DNA of 15,439 nucleotides from an uncultured Clostridiaceae bacterium (GCA_946411985.1 CAMKFY010000016.1:1-15439), one strand, 5' to 3'. Counted from the stretch's first letter, positions 1-6,690 are shown. Numbers and translations are program-made. Notes: generated by a model from the sequence alone, not told the origin.

Positions 1-110
1 AAAGCCCCTTAAATTTAGTTTATATATAAATTATTTATTATATTTTAATTTTGAAATTAAATGCCAAAACATTTTTATTGTTAAATAGTTATAGTGTTAA
101 ACGCAAAAAC

Positions 111-138
111 TTGCATTTTTTTCAAAAAGTGATATAAT
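111..138 (+). promoter_or_regulatory. Sigma-A-type promoter for the pckG leader
   Basis: A perfect TATAAT (133-138) lies 16 bp after a weak -35 match, TTGCAT (111-116). Transcription would begin near 145. It is the only strong plus-strand promoter upstream of pckG, so pckG would carry a leader of about 390 nt. The -10 match is seen directly; that it drives pckG is inferred from position and orientation. Confidence 0.55.
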
Positions 139-535
139 GAGCTAGTGGGGTTGTGAAAGCTTTTAAAAATTAAAGGTAAACACATTACGCGGCCGTAAAC
201 CAGTTCAGTTTTATATTTTAATAAAACCACAAAACGAAAGCAATATAGCTTTATTTTATATTGTAGAGTAAAATTGCTCGCTGCCTTATTATATGTTTAC
301 CATGCTAAATGGTGCAGACGTTGTGTTGAATGTGGTTAGTAAAATTTTAAATAGCGGTATATTTGAAAACAAATGTACCAAATATATTAACGAGATGAGT
401 ATTATAAACAAAAGCAAGAGGCCGTTAATATATTTTGGTTGCGTAATTTTCAATTTATTGTTGAATTTTATTAAATTTTAGTGTATACTTAAGAGGTTGT
501 GTATTAAATGATTTATTAAAGGAGAGACATTTTTT
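139..535 (+). promoter_or_regulatory. Long, partly structured 5' leader of pckG
   Basis: This gene-free stretch holds three hairpins: 185-198 (TTACG/CGTAA, 4-nt loop), 208-227 (GTTTTAT/ATAAAAC, 6-nt loop) and 241-263 (CAATATA/TATATTG, 9-nt loop). I recognise no known riboswitch or T-box consensus. A 62-codon reading frame at 293-481 has no ribosome binding site and no recognisable product, so I do not call it as a gene. Just before pckG, AAAGGAGA at 518-525 is the ribosome binding site. Positions 1-110 are plain AT-rich DNA in which I see nothing. The leader may be regulatory or may be a remnant of older sequence. Confidence 0.35.
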
Positions 536-2305
536 ATGTTAACTAAAAACGAAAATGTTTTGAAATGGGTGCGAGAAATGGTAAGCCTCTGTAACCCAAA
601 CAAAGTGATATGGATAGATGGGAGCGAAGAGCAACTAAACGAGCTTAGGCAACAAGCAGTAGAATCTGGTGAACTAATAAAATTGAACGAAGAAAAGTTA
701 CCAGGTTGCTACCTACACCGAACAAAGCAAAACGACGTGGCTAGAGTGGAAGATAGAACATTTATATGCTGCGAAAAAGAAGAAGACGCAGGGCCAACAA
801 ACAACTGGTGTAACCCTAGTGAGATGTATAATAAATTAAGAAGGTTGTTTGATGGGGTTATGAAAGATAGAACAATGTATATAATCCCCTATTCTATGGG
901 TCCTATTGGCTCTAAAATGGCGAAGGTTGGCGTGGAAATAACCGACTCTATATACGTTGTATTAAATATGAATATTATGACACGTATAGGCAAGGTGGCT
1001 TTTGAAAATTTAGATGAAAGCTCAAACGACTTTGTACGCGGCCTACATTCTAAAGCAGATATAGACCCAAATAACAGGTATATTGCGCATTTCCCCCAAG
1101 ATAACACAATTTGGTCTATAAATTCGGCGTATGGTGGTAATGTGTTATTGGGCAAAAAGTGCTTTGCTCTTAGAATAGCTTCATATCAAGGAAAAAACGA
1201 GGGCTGGATGGCAGCTCATATGTTAATAGTTGGCATACAAAACCCCAAAGGCGAGGTAAAGTATGTGGCTGCTGCGTTTCCTTCTGCGTGTGGAAAAACA
1301 AATCTTGCCATGCTTATTCCACCAAGCATATATAGAAATGAGGGCTACAAAATATGGACAGTAGGTGACGACATAGCGTGGTTAAGGCAAGGGGAAGACG
1401 GCAGGCTATATGCTATAAACCCTGAAAATGGGTTTTTTGGTGTTGCGCCAGGCACAAATGAACACTCAAACTATAACGCATTAGCTTCCACAAAGAAAAA
1501 CACAATATTTACAAATGTGGCTCTAAACCTAAACGACAACACTGTCTGGTGGGAAGGGTTAAGTGAAAACCCGCCAGAGAACGCTATAGATTGGAAAGGA
1601 AATCCATGGAATGGCAAAACAGCCACAGAAAAGGCAGCACACCCAAACTCGAGGTTTTCTGCTCCCGCACGCAACTGCCCATGCCTTAGCAGTGAGTTTG
1701 ATAATGTTAAGGGCGTGCCGCTTTCTGCTATAGTTTTTGGTGGCAGACGCGCTAAAACAACGCCTTTAGTTTATGAAAGCTTTAACTGGCAGCATGGGGT
1801 GTTTGTAGGGGCAACCATGGCTTCTGAAACAACAGCAGCGGCCACTGGCAAAGTTGGCGTAGTAAGGAGAGACCCAATGGCAATGTTACCATTTTGCGGA
1901 TATAACATGGGTGATTATTTCAAGCAGTGGATAGTTATGGGCAATAAATTAAAAAACAACGCGCCGAAAATATTTAATGTGAACTGGTTTAGAACGAATA
2001 AAGACGGGCAGTTTATATGGCCAGGTTATGGCGATAATATGCGAGTATTGTTGTGGATATTAGATAGATGCGAAGGCAAAGTTGGAGCTAAAGAAACTGC
2101 AATAGGTTTTGTGCCTAATGCAAGCGATATAAACATTAAAGGAATAGACATAACAAATAACGAACTAGAAGAAATTCTTTCAATAGATAAAGGTTTATGG
2201 AAAGAGGAAGCAGAAGGAATAGAGGTGTTTTTCTCTAAATTTAAAAATAAACTGCCAGAAGAATTAAAGCAAGAACTGGAAAATTTGAGAAAACGCTTAG
2301 CATAA
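536..2305 (+). CDS. pckG: Phosphoenolpyruvate carboxykinase (GTP)
   Basis: This cytoplasmic enzyme interconverts oxaloacetate plus GTP with phosphoenolpyruvate, CO2 and GDP, using Mn2+ and Mg2+. It serves gluconeogenesis, or, in many anaerobes, CO2 fixation onto PEP during fermentation; which direction applies here is inference. At 589 residues it has the normal length of the GTP family, not the ATP-type PckA. Seen directly are the substrate-binding ARVEDRT segment, SMGP, the P-loop FPSACGKTN at 248-256 with its reactive Cys252, the second nucleotide/metal motif WTVGDDIAWLR, NEHSNYNALAS, the GRRAKTTPLV and FNWQHGVFVGATMASE segments, and GYNMGDYFKQW near the C-terminus. AAAGGAGA at 518-525, ten bases before the ATG, fixes the start. 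The gene is monocistronic, with its own upstream promoter and a strong hairpin directly after the stop. No active-site change is apparent. Confidence 0.97.
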   Translation: MLTKNENVLKWVREMVSLCNPNKVIWIDGSEEQLNELRQQAVESGELIKLNEEKLPGCYLHRTKQNDVARVEDRTFICCEKEEDAGPTNNWCNPSEMYNKLRRLFDGVMKDRTMYIIPYSMGPIGSKMAKVGVEITDSIYVVLNMNIMTRIGKVAFENLDESSNDFVRGLHSKADIDPNNRYIAHFPQDNTIWSINSAYGGNVLLGKKCFALRIASYQGKNEGWMAAHMLIVGIQNPKGEVKYVAAAFPSACGKTNLAMLIPPSIYRNEGYKIWTVGDDIAWLRQGEDGRLYAINPENGFFGVAPGTNEHSNYNALASTKKNTIFTNVALNLNDNTVWWEGLSENPPENAIDWKGNPWNGKTATEKAAHPNSRFSAPARNCPCLSSEFDNVKGVPLSAIVFGGRRAKTTPLVYESFNWQHGVFVGATMASETTAAATGKVGVVRRDPMAMLPFCGYNMGDYFKQWIVMGNKLKNNAPKIFNVNWFRTNKDGQFIWPGYGDNMRVLLWILDRCEGKVGAKETAIGFVPNASDINIKGIDITNNELEEILSIDKGLWKEEAEGIEVFFSKFKNKLPEELKQELENLRKRLA

Positions 2306-2309
2306 AGTG

Positions 2310-2343
2310 AAAGCTCATAGTGATTTTAATCGCTCTGAGCTTT
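2310..2343. terminator. Hairpin terminator shared by convergent genes
   Basis: An 8-bp perfect stem AAAGCTCA/TGAGCTTT (2310-2317 with 2336-2343) is extended, after a T/C mismatch, by AGTGAT/ATCGCT, closing on a four-base loop TTTA. It starts five bases after the pckG stop. The TAA stop of the opposing transporter gene (2326-2328) sits in the loop and its last codons form one arm. U-tracts are poor on both sides, so efficiency is uncertain. Confidence 0.7.
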
Positions 2344-2709
2344 GTTATTGCTTAAAAATATTAGTTCCTTAACCCCAAATAAAAGCAGCATAGCAGCAAA
2401 AAGTTTGCGCAATATTGCAGTAGGCACTATACATGTAAACAGGCTGCCAAGCACAACTCCAATTAGCCCAAAAATAACAAAAAACAATAAAATATTAAAA
2501 TCTATTAACCTATTTTTTATATGTAGTATAATAGACACTGAGGCTATGGGTATGTAGAATATTAAATTCAACATCTGCGAAAAAATTTGGTTTATATTCA
2601 AAAAGGTGGTAAGGTATATCATTAATATAAACCCGCCACCAAGGCCCATTGCAGTTGTAACACCTGCTAAAAACCCAACAATAACACTCATAACCATATT
2701 ATTATCCAA
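2326..2709 (-). CDS. Half-size TauE/SafE (TSUP) family membrane protein, second of a pair
   Basis: This hydrophobic protein of about 127 residues has around four predicted membrane segments, which is one repeat of the eight-helix TSUP fold. The family is associated with export or uptake of sulfite, sulfonates and other small anions; the substrate here cannot be told. The N-terminal repeat motif MGLGGGFILM puts GLGGG at residues 22-26, exactly where the neighbouring half-size protein has GAGGG. Together they probably form a two-subunit transporter. The start is uncertain: the longest frame begins with TTG at 2709, while an ATG at 2697 (residue 5) is equally possible, and neither has a good Shine-Dalgarno site. 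The gene begins 14 bp after its partner's stop and is almost certainly co-transcribed and perhaps translationally coupled. Its C-terminal codons lie in the terminator shared with pckG. Confidence 0.8.
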   Translation of the reverse strand: MDNNMVMSVIVGFLAGVTTAMGLGGGFILMIYLTTFLNINQIFSQMLNLIFYIPIASVSIILHIKNRLIDFNILLFFVIFGLIGVVLGSLFTCIVPTAILRKLFAAMLLLFGVKELIFLSNNKAQSD

Positions 2710-2723
2710 CCAATTAATAAAAT

Positions 2724-3077
2724 TTATTTTAACAAAAGCCGAAAACTAGCAAATATTATATAAACAGCGAACACCTTTTTTAAAATACTAGTTTTTATGT
2801 AATTTAAAAATACACAGCCCAGGCATGCGCCTAAAATTCCAGACGGTATAAACTGCATGCTATAAGCTATATCAAATTTATGCATTAAAAAATAAGACGC
2901 AAAACTAACCAAAGATAAACATAAAATTATAGACACAGAAGTGGCGTGCGCTTTTTTAACATCTACACCGCTTTTTTTCAGCATAGGCACAACAACCATA
3001 CCGCCACCTGCGCCAAACGCGGCATTTAAAAACCCAGCCACCACAGCAAACAGCATAACCACAAACTTATTTTTCAA
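2724..3077 (-). CDS. Half-size TauE/SafE (TSUP) family membrane protein, first of a pair
   Basis: A 117-residue, strongly hydrophobic protein with about four membrane segments and the TSUP repeat signature AGFLNAAFGAGGG near the N-terminus (GAGGG at 22-26), followed by VVVPML. Full-length TSUP transporters contain two such repeats in about 250 residues; here each repeat is a separate gene, as is common in Clostridia. It presumably assembles with the downstream protein as an anion or sulfur-compound permease. The start is TTG at 3077, supported by GAGGTGTA at 3081-3088, with GAGG seven bases from the TTG. It lies downstream of a structured RNA gene and its terminator, and a candidate promoter at 3095-3123 would give it an independent, very short leader. 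Family assignment is firm; substrate is unknown. Confidence 0.85.
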   Translation of the reverse strand: MKNKFVVMLFAVVAGFLNAAFGAGGGMVVVPMLKKSGVDVKKAHATSVSIILCLSLVSFASYFLMHKFDIAYSMQFIPSGILGACLGCVFLNYIKTSILKKVFAVYIIFASFRLLLK

Positions 3078-3094
3078 TATTACACCTCAACAAT

Positions 3095-3123
3095 CTTATA
3101 TATTTATTTTTATATTTATCCAA
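3095..3123 (-). promoter_or_regulatory. Candidate promoter for the TSUP pair
   Basis: On the minus strand TTGGAT (3118-3123) and TATAAG (3095-3100) are separated by 17 bp, after the terminator of the upstream RNA gene. Transcription would start around 3088, leaving almost no leader before the ribosome binding site. The region is AT-rich, so chance matches are likely. Confidence 0.35.
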
Positions 3124-3140
3124 ATGCGCACCATTTATAC

Positions 3141-3169
3141 AAAAAAAAAGCCATTAAAAAAACGGCTTT
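3141..3169 (-). terminator. Rho-independent terminator after the ncRNA gene
   Basis: Read on the minus strand, AAAGCC (3169-3164) pairs with GGCTTT (3152-3147) around an 11-base loop that can add further pairs, followed by an uninterrupted T-run (3149-3141). It lies just past the ncRNA's closing stem, which itself is followed by TTTTTG, and before the TSUP genes. It would stop the RNA gene from reading into the transporters. Confidence 0.75.
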
Positions 3170-3180
3170 AAAAACAAAAA

Positions 3181-3383
3181 GAAGACTACCCTGAATGTGA
3201 TAAACATTAAACTCGAACCATCACAAGTGGGTACCCTCTCGGGAGCCTCATGCTCCCTTCTTCTAACCAAATTTAAGGTTAGGAGGTCTGCAATCCGAAC
3301 CCGAAGTGCAGGTTCCCTATTAAAAACTGTTGAATTTATATACTAACACTAAACATAACGATTTAATCAGGGTAATCTTCTAG
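3181..3383 (-). ncRNA. Structured non-coding RNA of about 200 nt, raiA-type candidate
   Basis: Read on the minus strand, the 5' end GAAGATTACCCTGA (3380-3367) pairs over 14 bp, with one G-U, with the 3' end TCAGGGTAGTCTTC (3194-3181). Enclosed are hairpins at 3241-3257 (GGGAGC/GCTCCC), 3263-3282 (CTAACC/GGTTAG), 3288-3311 (CTGCA/TGCAG) and 3196-3225 (TGTGAT/ATCACA). Two T-loop-like decamers, GGTTCGAGTT and GGTTCGGATT, occur at 3219-3210 and 3301-3292. The locus is far richer in GC than its surroundings and has no reading frame. A consensus promoter sits 6 bp before the 5' end, and a T-run plus a terminator follow the 3' end. Length, closed ends, multiple internal hairpins and clostridial context fit the raiA RNA described in Firmicutes; 6S RNA also has paired ends and similar length. 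I do not recognise the family consensus with certainty, so the name is inference while the RNA gene itself is well supported. Confidence 0.8.
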
Positions 3384-3389
3384 TATAGT

Positions 3390-3418
3390 ATTATACAACA
3401 CAACATATATTTATTCAA
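3390..3418 (-). promoter_or_regulatory. Consensus promoter of the ncRNA gene
   Basis: On the minus strand TTGAAT (3418-3413), a 17-bp spacer and a perfect TATAAT (3395-3390) form a near-ideal housekeeping promoter. The predicted start near 3383 falls directly before the 5' arm of the RNA's closing stem. This agreement is the best evidence for an independent RNA gene. Confidence 0.8.
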
Positions 3419-3473
3419 CTACAAAATAAAAAAATATTGTTATAATATTAAATTATTAAGCTATAACATATTA

Positions 3474-3502
3474 TTTACATATACAAAAATAATTGATATA
3501 AT
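3474..3502 (+). promoter_or_regulatory. Promoter for the kinase-like gene
   Basis: TTTACA (3474-3479), a 17-bp spacer and a perfect TATAAT (3497-3502) predict a start near 3509. It diverges from the ncRNA promoter, with 55 bp between the two -35 boxes. The transcript would run through the decayed gene fragment at 3515-3640 before reaching the kinase-like gene. Confidence 0.65.
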
Positions 3503-3514
3503 TAATAGCATAAC

Positions 3515-3640
3515 AATAATTCGAAACGTTGCCCAGTTTGCGGTAATATAATGTCTAAAGAGAAAATATTAAATTTTTCTTTAAACCCTGGCACTCTGCT
3601 GCACAACAGTTTAACATACATAACAAAAAATTAACAGTTA
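3515..3640 (+). pseudogene. Fragment duplicated from the N-terminus of the downstream kinase-like gene
   Basis: Positions 3515-3609 match 3735-3829 inside the next gene at 94 of 95 bases. The one difference, A to G at 3553, turns an Ile codon into ATG. After 3609 the copy lacks 39 bp present in the gene, then continues with weaker similarity (TTAACATA and following, about three quarters identical) to about 3640, with an in-frame TAA at 3632-3634. The reading still spells SKRCPVCGN, half of the zinc ribbon, but lacks the gene's first 16 codons and everything after the early kinase lobe. A short ATG frame (3551-3634, 27 codons) has no clear ribosome binding site. This is a remnant of a local duplication. 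Confidence 0.85.
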
Positions 3641-3686
3641 TAAATTTATATATGCGCAAAAATATTAACTTTGGAAGGAATATATT

Positions 3687-4877
3687 ATGTTAAGTTCATA
3701 TCACTGGTGTTACAGATGTATGAATAAACTACGGAATAATTCGAAACGTTGCCCAGTTTGCGGTAATATAATATCTAAAGAGAAAATATTAAATTTTTCT
3801 TTAAACCCTGGCACTCTGCTGCACAACAGGTATACTGTGGGTAATGTTATATGTAAAACTAATAATACCTTAACATATATAGCAATAGACGAACAATTAG
3901 GCTCTAAAATAGCTATTTTAGAATTGTTTCCAACTGAAATTGTAAAAAGAATAGATTCCAAGGCAGCAGTTAAAAATTTTAATAATGAGAAGCTCTTCGA
4001 AAAATTAAAAACAGATTTTTCAAATTTACATAAAAGCCTAATATCACTACGAGTATTACCAAACATTTTGAAAATGTTCACAATATTCCAGCAAAATAAC
4101 ACAATATATGTTGTACAAGAAAACCCACAAGGAATAAGCTTTGAAAAATATCTATCTAACAACTACGGTGAGCTAAGCTGGCCAAATTGCGAGAAGATGT
4201 TTCTAAAGCTTATAAAACTTATGAAATATTTGCATTCTAACAATATAGTACATTGTAATCTATACCCCAAAACACTATTTGTTGAGGATGGTATACTAAA
4301 AATAATAGACTTTTCTAATTCTTTAATTTCTAATTCTTTAATAAACAGTGCTAATATTTTAACATCGCCAAAACTAAACGACGGCTATTCTGCGCCTGAA
4401 CAATATGACAATAAAAAAGTAGGCACATATACAGATGTTTATAGCGTAGCAGCTATAATGTACAAAGCGTTAACTGGCACGAAGCCTGTAAACTCTAAAT
4501 CTAGGCTAGCAAATGATAACCTACTGCCACCAAAAGTATTAAACTCAAATATACCTAAAAATGTATCGTTTGCTATTATGTCTGCATTAGTGCTGTCGCC
4601 AAAACTTAGAACACAAACTATGAAAGATTTTTATGAAGATTTAACAGCGCCTGCACGAGAAGATAGAAAAAGAATAAATATACAAATAGAAACGCCAATA
4701 GAGCAGATTATACCCATTAAAAAACCGCAGCCTAAACAAACGTCAAACCACAAAAAGCCTAAAAAAACCAAAAGCCGTAGCATAGTTTTCTTAAGCTTTC
4801 TTATTTCGTGTAGCATAGTATCGTTTTTTTTAGTAGTAGTTATTTTTTTGCTGTTTAGCGATAGTTTATTTGGTTAA
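3687..4877 (+). CDS. Zinc-ribbon, kinase-like membrane protein (probable pseudokinase)
   Basis: A 396-residue protein. Residues 8-25 form a four-cysteine zinc ribbon (CYRC and CPVC). A Ser/Thr-kinase-like domain spans about 41-320, starting with PGTLLHNRYTVG, the usual opening of the clostridial zinc-ribbon kinases. A basic Lys/Pro-rich linker follows at about 344-364, then a single membrane segment at about 366-392. Key residues are altered: the glycine-rich loop reads VICKTNNT, the ATP-binding lysine is Leu78 (KIAILELFP), the HRD aspartate is Asn191 (HCN) and the following Asn is Thr196. The metal aspartate (DFS, D208) and APE (236-238) remain. By known kinase chemistry phosphotransfer is unlikely, so a scaffold or sensor role inside the membrane is inferred. 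AAGGA at 3675-3679, seven bases before ATG, fixes the start. A promoter lies at 3474-3502. The stop is six bases from that of convergent dut. Confidence 0.85.
   Translation: MLSSYHWCYRCMNKLRNNSKRCPVCGNIISKEKILNFSLNPGTLLHNRYTVGNVICKTNNTLTYIAIDEQLGSKIAILELFPTEIVKRIDSKAAVKNFNNEKLFEKLKTDFSNLHKSLISLRVLPNILKMFTIFQQNNTIYVVQENPQGISFEKYLSNNYGELSWPNCEKMFLKLIKLMKYLHSNNIVHCNLYPKTLFVEDGILKIIDFSNSLISNSLINSANILTSPKLNDGYSAPEQYDNKKVGTYTDVYSVAAIMYKALTGTKPVNSKSRLANDNLLPPKVLNSNIPKNVSFAIMSALVLSPKLRTQTMKDFYEDLTAPAREDRKRINIQIETPIEQIIPIKKPQPKQTSNHKKPKKTKSRSIVFLSFLISCSIVSFFLVVVIFLLFSDSLFG
3735..3829 (+). repeat. Parent copy of the 95-bp direct repeat
   Basis: Codons 17 to about 47 of the kinase-like gene form the source copy of the direct repeat found 220 bp upstream at 3515-3609 (94/95 identical). 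The intact reading frame identifies this as the parent. Confidence 0.9.
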
Positions 4878-4883
4878 AGCAGC

Positions 4884-5318
4884 TCAAATGCCAGTAGAAC
4901 CAAACCCGTTCTCGCCCCTTTTAGTTTCACTTAAAACATCTACTTCATTAAAATTTATATCTATAATAGGCACTACAACAAGTTGCGCTATTCTGTCGCC
5001 GCCATTAATTAGCGCGTTGTTGCTGCCGCTATTTTTAAGTGCCACAACATATTCGCCCCTGTAATCACTATCGCAAACGCCCACCTTGTTCGCTGGGGCT
5101 AGCCCTTTATCTATTGCTATTCCACTTCGTGCAAATATTAAGCCAACATATCCACTCGGTATCTCTACTGCAAGGCCGGTTGGAATTTTAACCGTTTCAT
5201 TCGGTTTAATGATAATGCTTTCTTCCAAACATGCATATAAATCGTAGCCTGCAGCATGTACACTACCTTTAGTTGGAATTTTGGCGTTAGGTTTTATTTT
5301 TTTTATGTTCACCTGCAT
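4884..5318 (-). CDS. dut: dUTP diphosphatase (dUTPase)
   Basis: Hydrolyses dUTP to dUMP and pyrophosphate, keeping uracil out of DNA and supplying dUMP for thymidylate synthesis. The 144-residue protein is a standard trimeric dUTPase with all five motifs: AGYDLYA at 23-29, ARSG at 63-66, the active-site stretch with Asp83 and Tyr86 in DSDYRGE, GDRIAQL at 107-113, and the C-terminal arm RGENGFGSTG at 134-143. The only small peculiarity is VGVCD in motif 3, where AGVID is usual. GGGAG at 5329-5333, ten bases before the ATG, sets the start. It lies 22 bp after recQ on the same strand and is probably co-transcribed with it. Downstream it converges on the kinase-like gene with only six bases between the stops. 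Confidence 0.96.
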   Translation of the reverse strand: MQVNIKKIKPNAKIPTKGSVHAAGYDLYACLEESIIIKPNETVKIPTGLAVEIPSGYVGLIFARSGIAIDKGLAPANKVGVCDSDYRGEYVVALKNSGSNNALINGGDRIAQLVVVPIIDINFNEVDVLSETKRGENGFGSTGI

Positions 5319-5340
5319 AATAAATTCACTCCCAATTTTA

Positions 5341-6690
5341 CTAATTTTTAGTTTCTCTTCTTTTAAATTTTTTAAATAAACCGAACCAATTACAAATTTT
5401 CGATAGAATTTTATTGCTGTTTTTTAAACAATTACCACAGTTATTGCAGCGCTCAATATATTCACCAAAATATTGTAATATGTATCGTTTATAACATCCA
5501 TTATATTCACAGTATTTTATAATACTATCTAAATTTTCATAATTACTCTTCTTCACAGCTAATAGCTCAGCAGTTGTTATGTCTGTGTTGTTAACATTCT
5601 CTATAAAAAATCTATTCAAATTTACATCATAACTAGAATAAAACATTATACAACTGCAAGGAGCTCCATCTCTGCCTGCACGCCCTGCTTCTTGATAGTA
5701 ATTCTCTATGTTGCCTGGCATATTAAAATGTATAATATAACGTATATCTTTTTTATCTACGCCCATACCAAACGCATTTGTAGCCACCAATATATTAACA
5801 TAGCCAGAAAAAAAGTCTTCCTGGCTTCTTTTACGCTGCGTGGCTCCGAGCCCAGCATGATATCTAGCCACTTTATAGCCCTTTAAACAAAGAATATTAT
5901 ATATTTTCTCCACATTAGCACGCGTGCCACAATATATTATTGTATTTTTATTTTTTATATTTGCTAGCAAACTAAGTAATTTCACAATTTTATATTTTTC
6001 TTCCACATGAAACACATCTAAAAATAAATTTTCCCTGTCAAACTTTGGCACTGTGCAGTATGGGTTATTTAAACCAAGTATTTTCTTTATATCGTTGCGC
6101 ACCTTTTCAGTAGCAGTAGCTGTAAAACACGCAAAAACCGGCCTTTTGCTCAAACGCTTTAAAAAGTAACACATCTTTAAGTATGCCGGCCTAAAATCAT
6201 GACCCCACGCACTAATGCAATGTGCTTCGTCAAACACCACCATAGAAATATTAAGTTTGTGCGCCACATCTTTAAAATCTTTAGTTTGTAGCCGCTCTGG
6301 CGCCAAATATATAATTTTATATTTTAAATCTACTGTTTCATGTAATATCTTCTTACACATACCAGAAGTTATGCTACTGTTTATTTGTTGAGCTTTAATG
6401 CCCTTAGACAGCAAAAAATTAACCTGATCTTGCATTAACGATATTAAAGGCGATATAACAACCGTTACACCATGCATTAAAAGGGCAGGTATATAAAAAC
6501 ACATAGATTTGCCAAACCCAGTTGGCATTACAGCTAACACATCCCTGCCTTTTGTTATGTTAGTTATTATTTCTCGCTGACCTGGCCTAAACTCTGAAAA
6601 CCCAAACACATTATTTAAAACAGCGTCTATGTTATAACACAATTTATAAATCTCTTTCGTTATAAAATTTTTAACCTTAAAACATATCAT
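5341..6690 (-). CDS. recQ: ATP-dependent DNA helicase, short RecQ type
   Basis: A 3'-5' superfamily 2 helicase acting in recombination and fork repair. The helicase core is complete: FRPGQREII (motif 0), Walker A MPTGFGKS at 55-62, SPLISLMQDQ, the DEAH box at 154-157 followed by CISAWGHDFRPAY, FTATAT, IIYCGTR, NAFGMGVDK and the arginine-finger motif QEAGRAGRDG. Four cysteines near the C-terminus (CEYNGC, then CNNCGNC) form the RecQ zinc-binding module. The protein then stops at about 450 residues, whereas E. coli-type RecQ has about 610, so the winged-helix and HRDC domains are missing; such short forms occur in Firmicutes. The start is uncertain. I use ATG at 6690; TTG at 6696 is possible, and TTG at 6642 has the best Shine-Dalgarno site (AAAGAGA, eight bases away) and would still keep the whole helicase core. 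Confidence 0.92.
   Translation of the reverse strand: MICFKVKNFITKEIYKLCYNIDAVLNNVFGFSEFRPGQREIITNITKGRDVLAVMPTGFGKSMCFYIPALLMHGVTVVISPLISLMQDQVNFLLSKGIKAQQINSSITSGMCKKILHETVDLKYKIIYLAPERLQTKDFKDVAHKLNISMVVFDEAHCISAWGHDFRPAYLKMCYFLKRLSKRPVFACFTATATEKVRNDIKKILGLNNPYCTVPKFDRENLFLDVFHVEEKYKIVKLLSLLANIKNKNTIIYCGTRANVEKIYNILCLKGYKVARYHAGLGATQRKRSQEDFFSGYVNILVATNAFGMGVDKKDIRYIIHFNMPGNIENYYQEAGRAGRDGAPCSCIMFYSSYDVNLNRFFIENVNNTDITTAELLAVKKSNYENLDSIIKYCEYNGCYKRYILQYFGEYIERCNNCGNCLKNSNKILSKICNWFGLFKKFKRRETKN

Noticed and set aside
293..481. 62-codon plus-strand reading frame before pckG
   Set aside because: No Shine-Dalgarno site before either ATG (293 or 302), no recognisable motif, and an AT-rich composition in which such frames arise by chance.
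3181..3383. tRNA, SRP RNA, tmRNA or RNase P RNA
   Set aside because: The T-loop-like decamers suggested tRNA, but there is no acceptor stem or anticodon arm. The conserved SRP, tmRNA and RNase P sequences are absent, and the length differs from tmRNA and RNase P.
3441..3446. A second TATAAT as a further promoter of the kinase-like gene
   Set aside because: No acceptable -35 sequence 16-18 bp upstream; the pair at 3474-3502 is much better.
3515..3829. CRISPR-like or insertion-element repeat
   Set aside because: There are only two copies, one of them inside an intact gene, with no inverted ends, no target duplication and no transposase; gene-fragment duplication explains it.
4850..4883. Inverted repeat GCTGTTTA / TAAAGCAGC between the kinase-like gene and dut as a terminator
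   Set aside because: An 8-bp stem with one bulge and a 17-base loop, with no T-run after it on either strand. I do not support it as a terminator, so the two genes may produce overlapping antisense transcripts.
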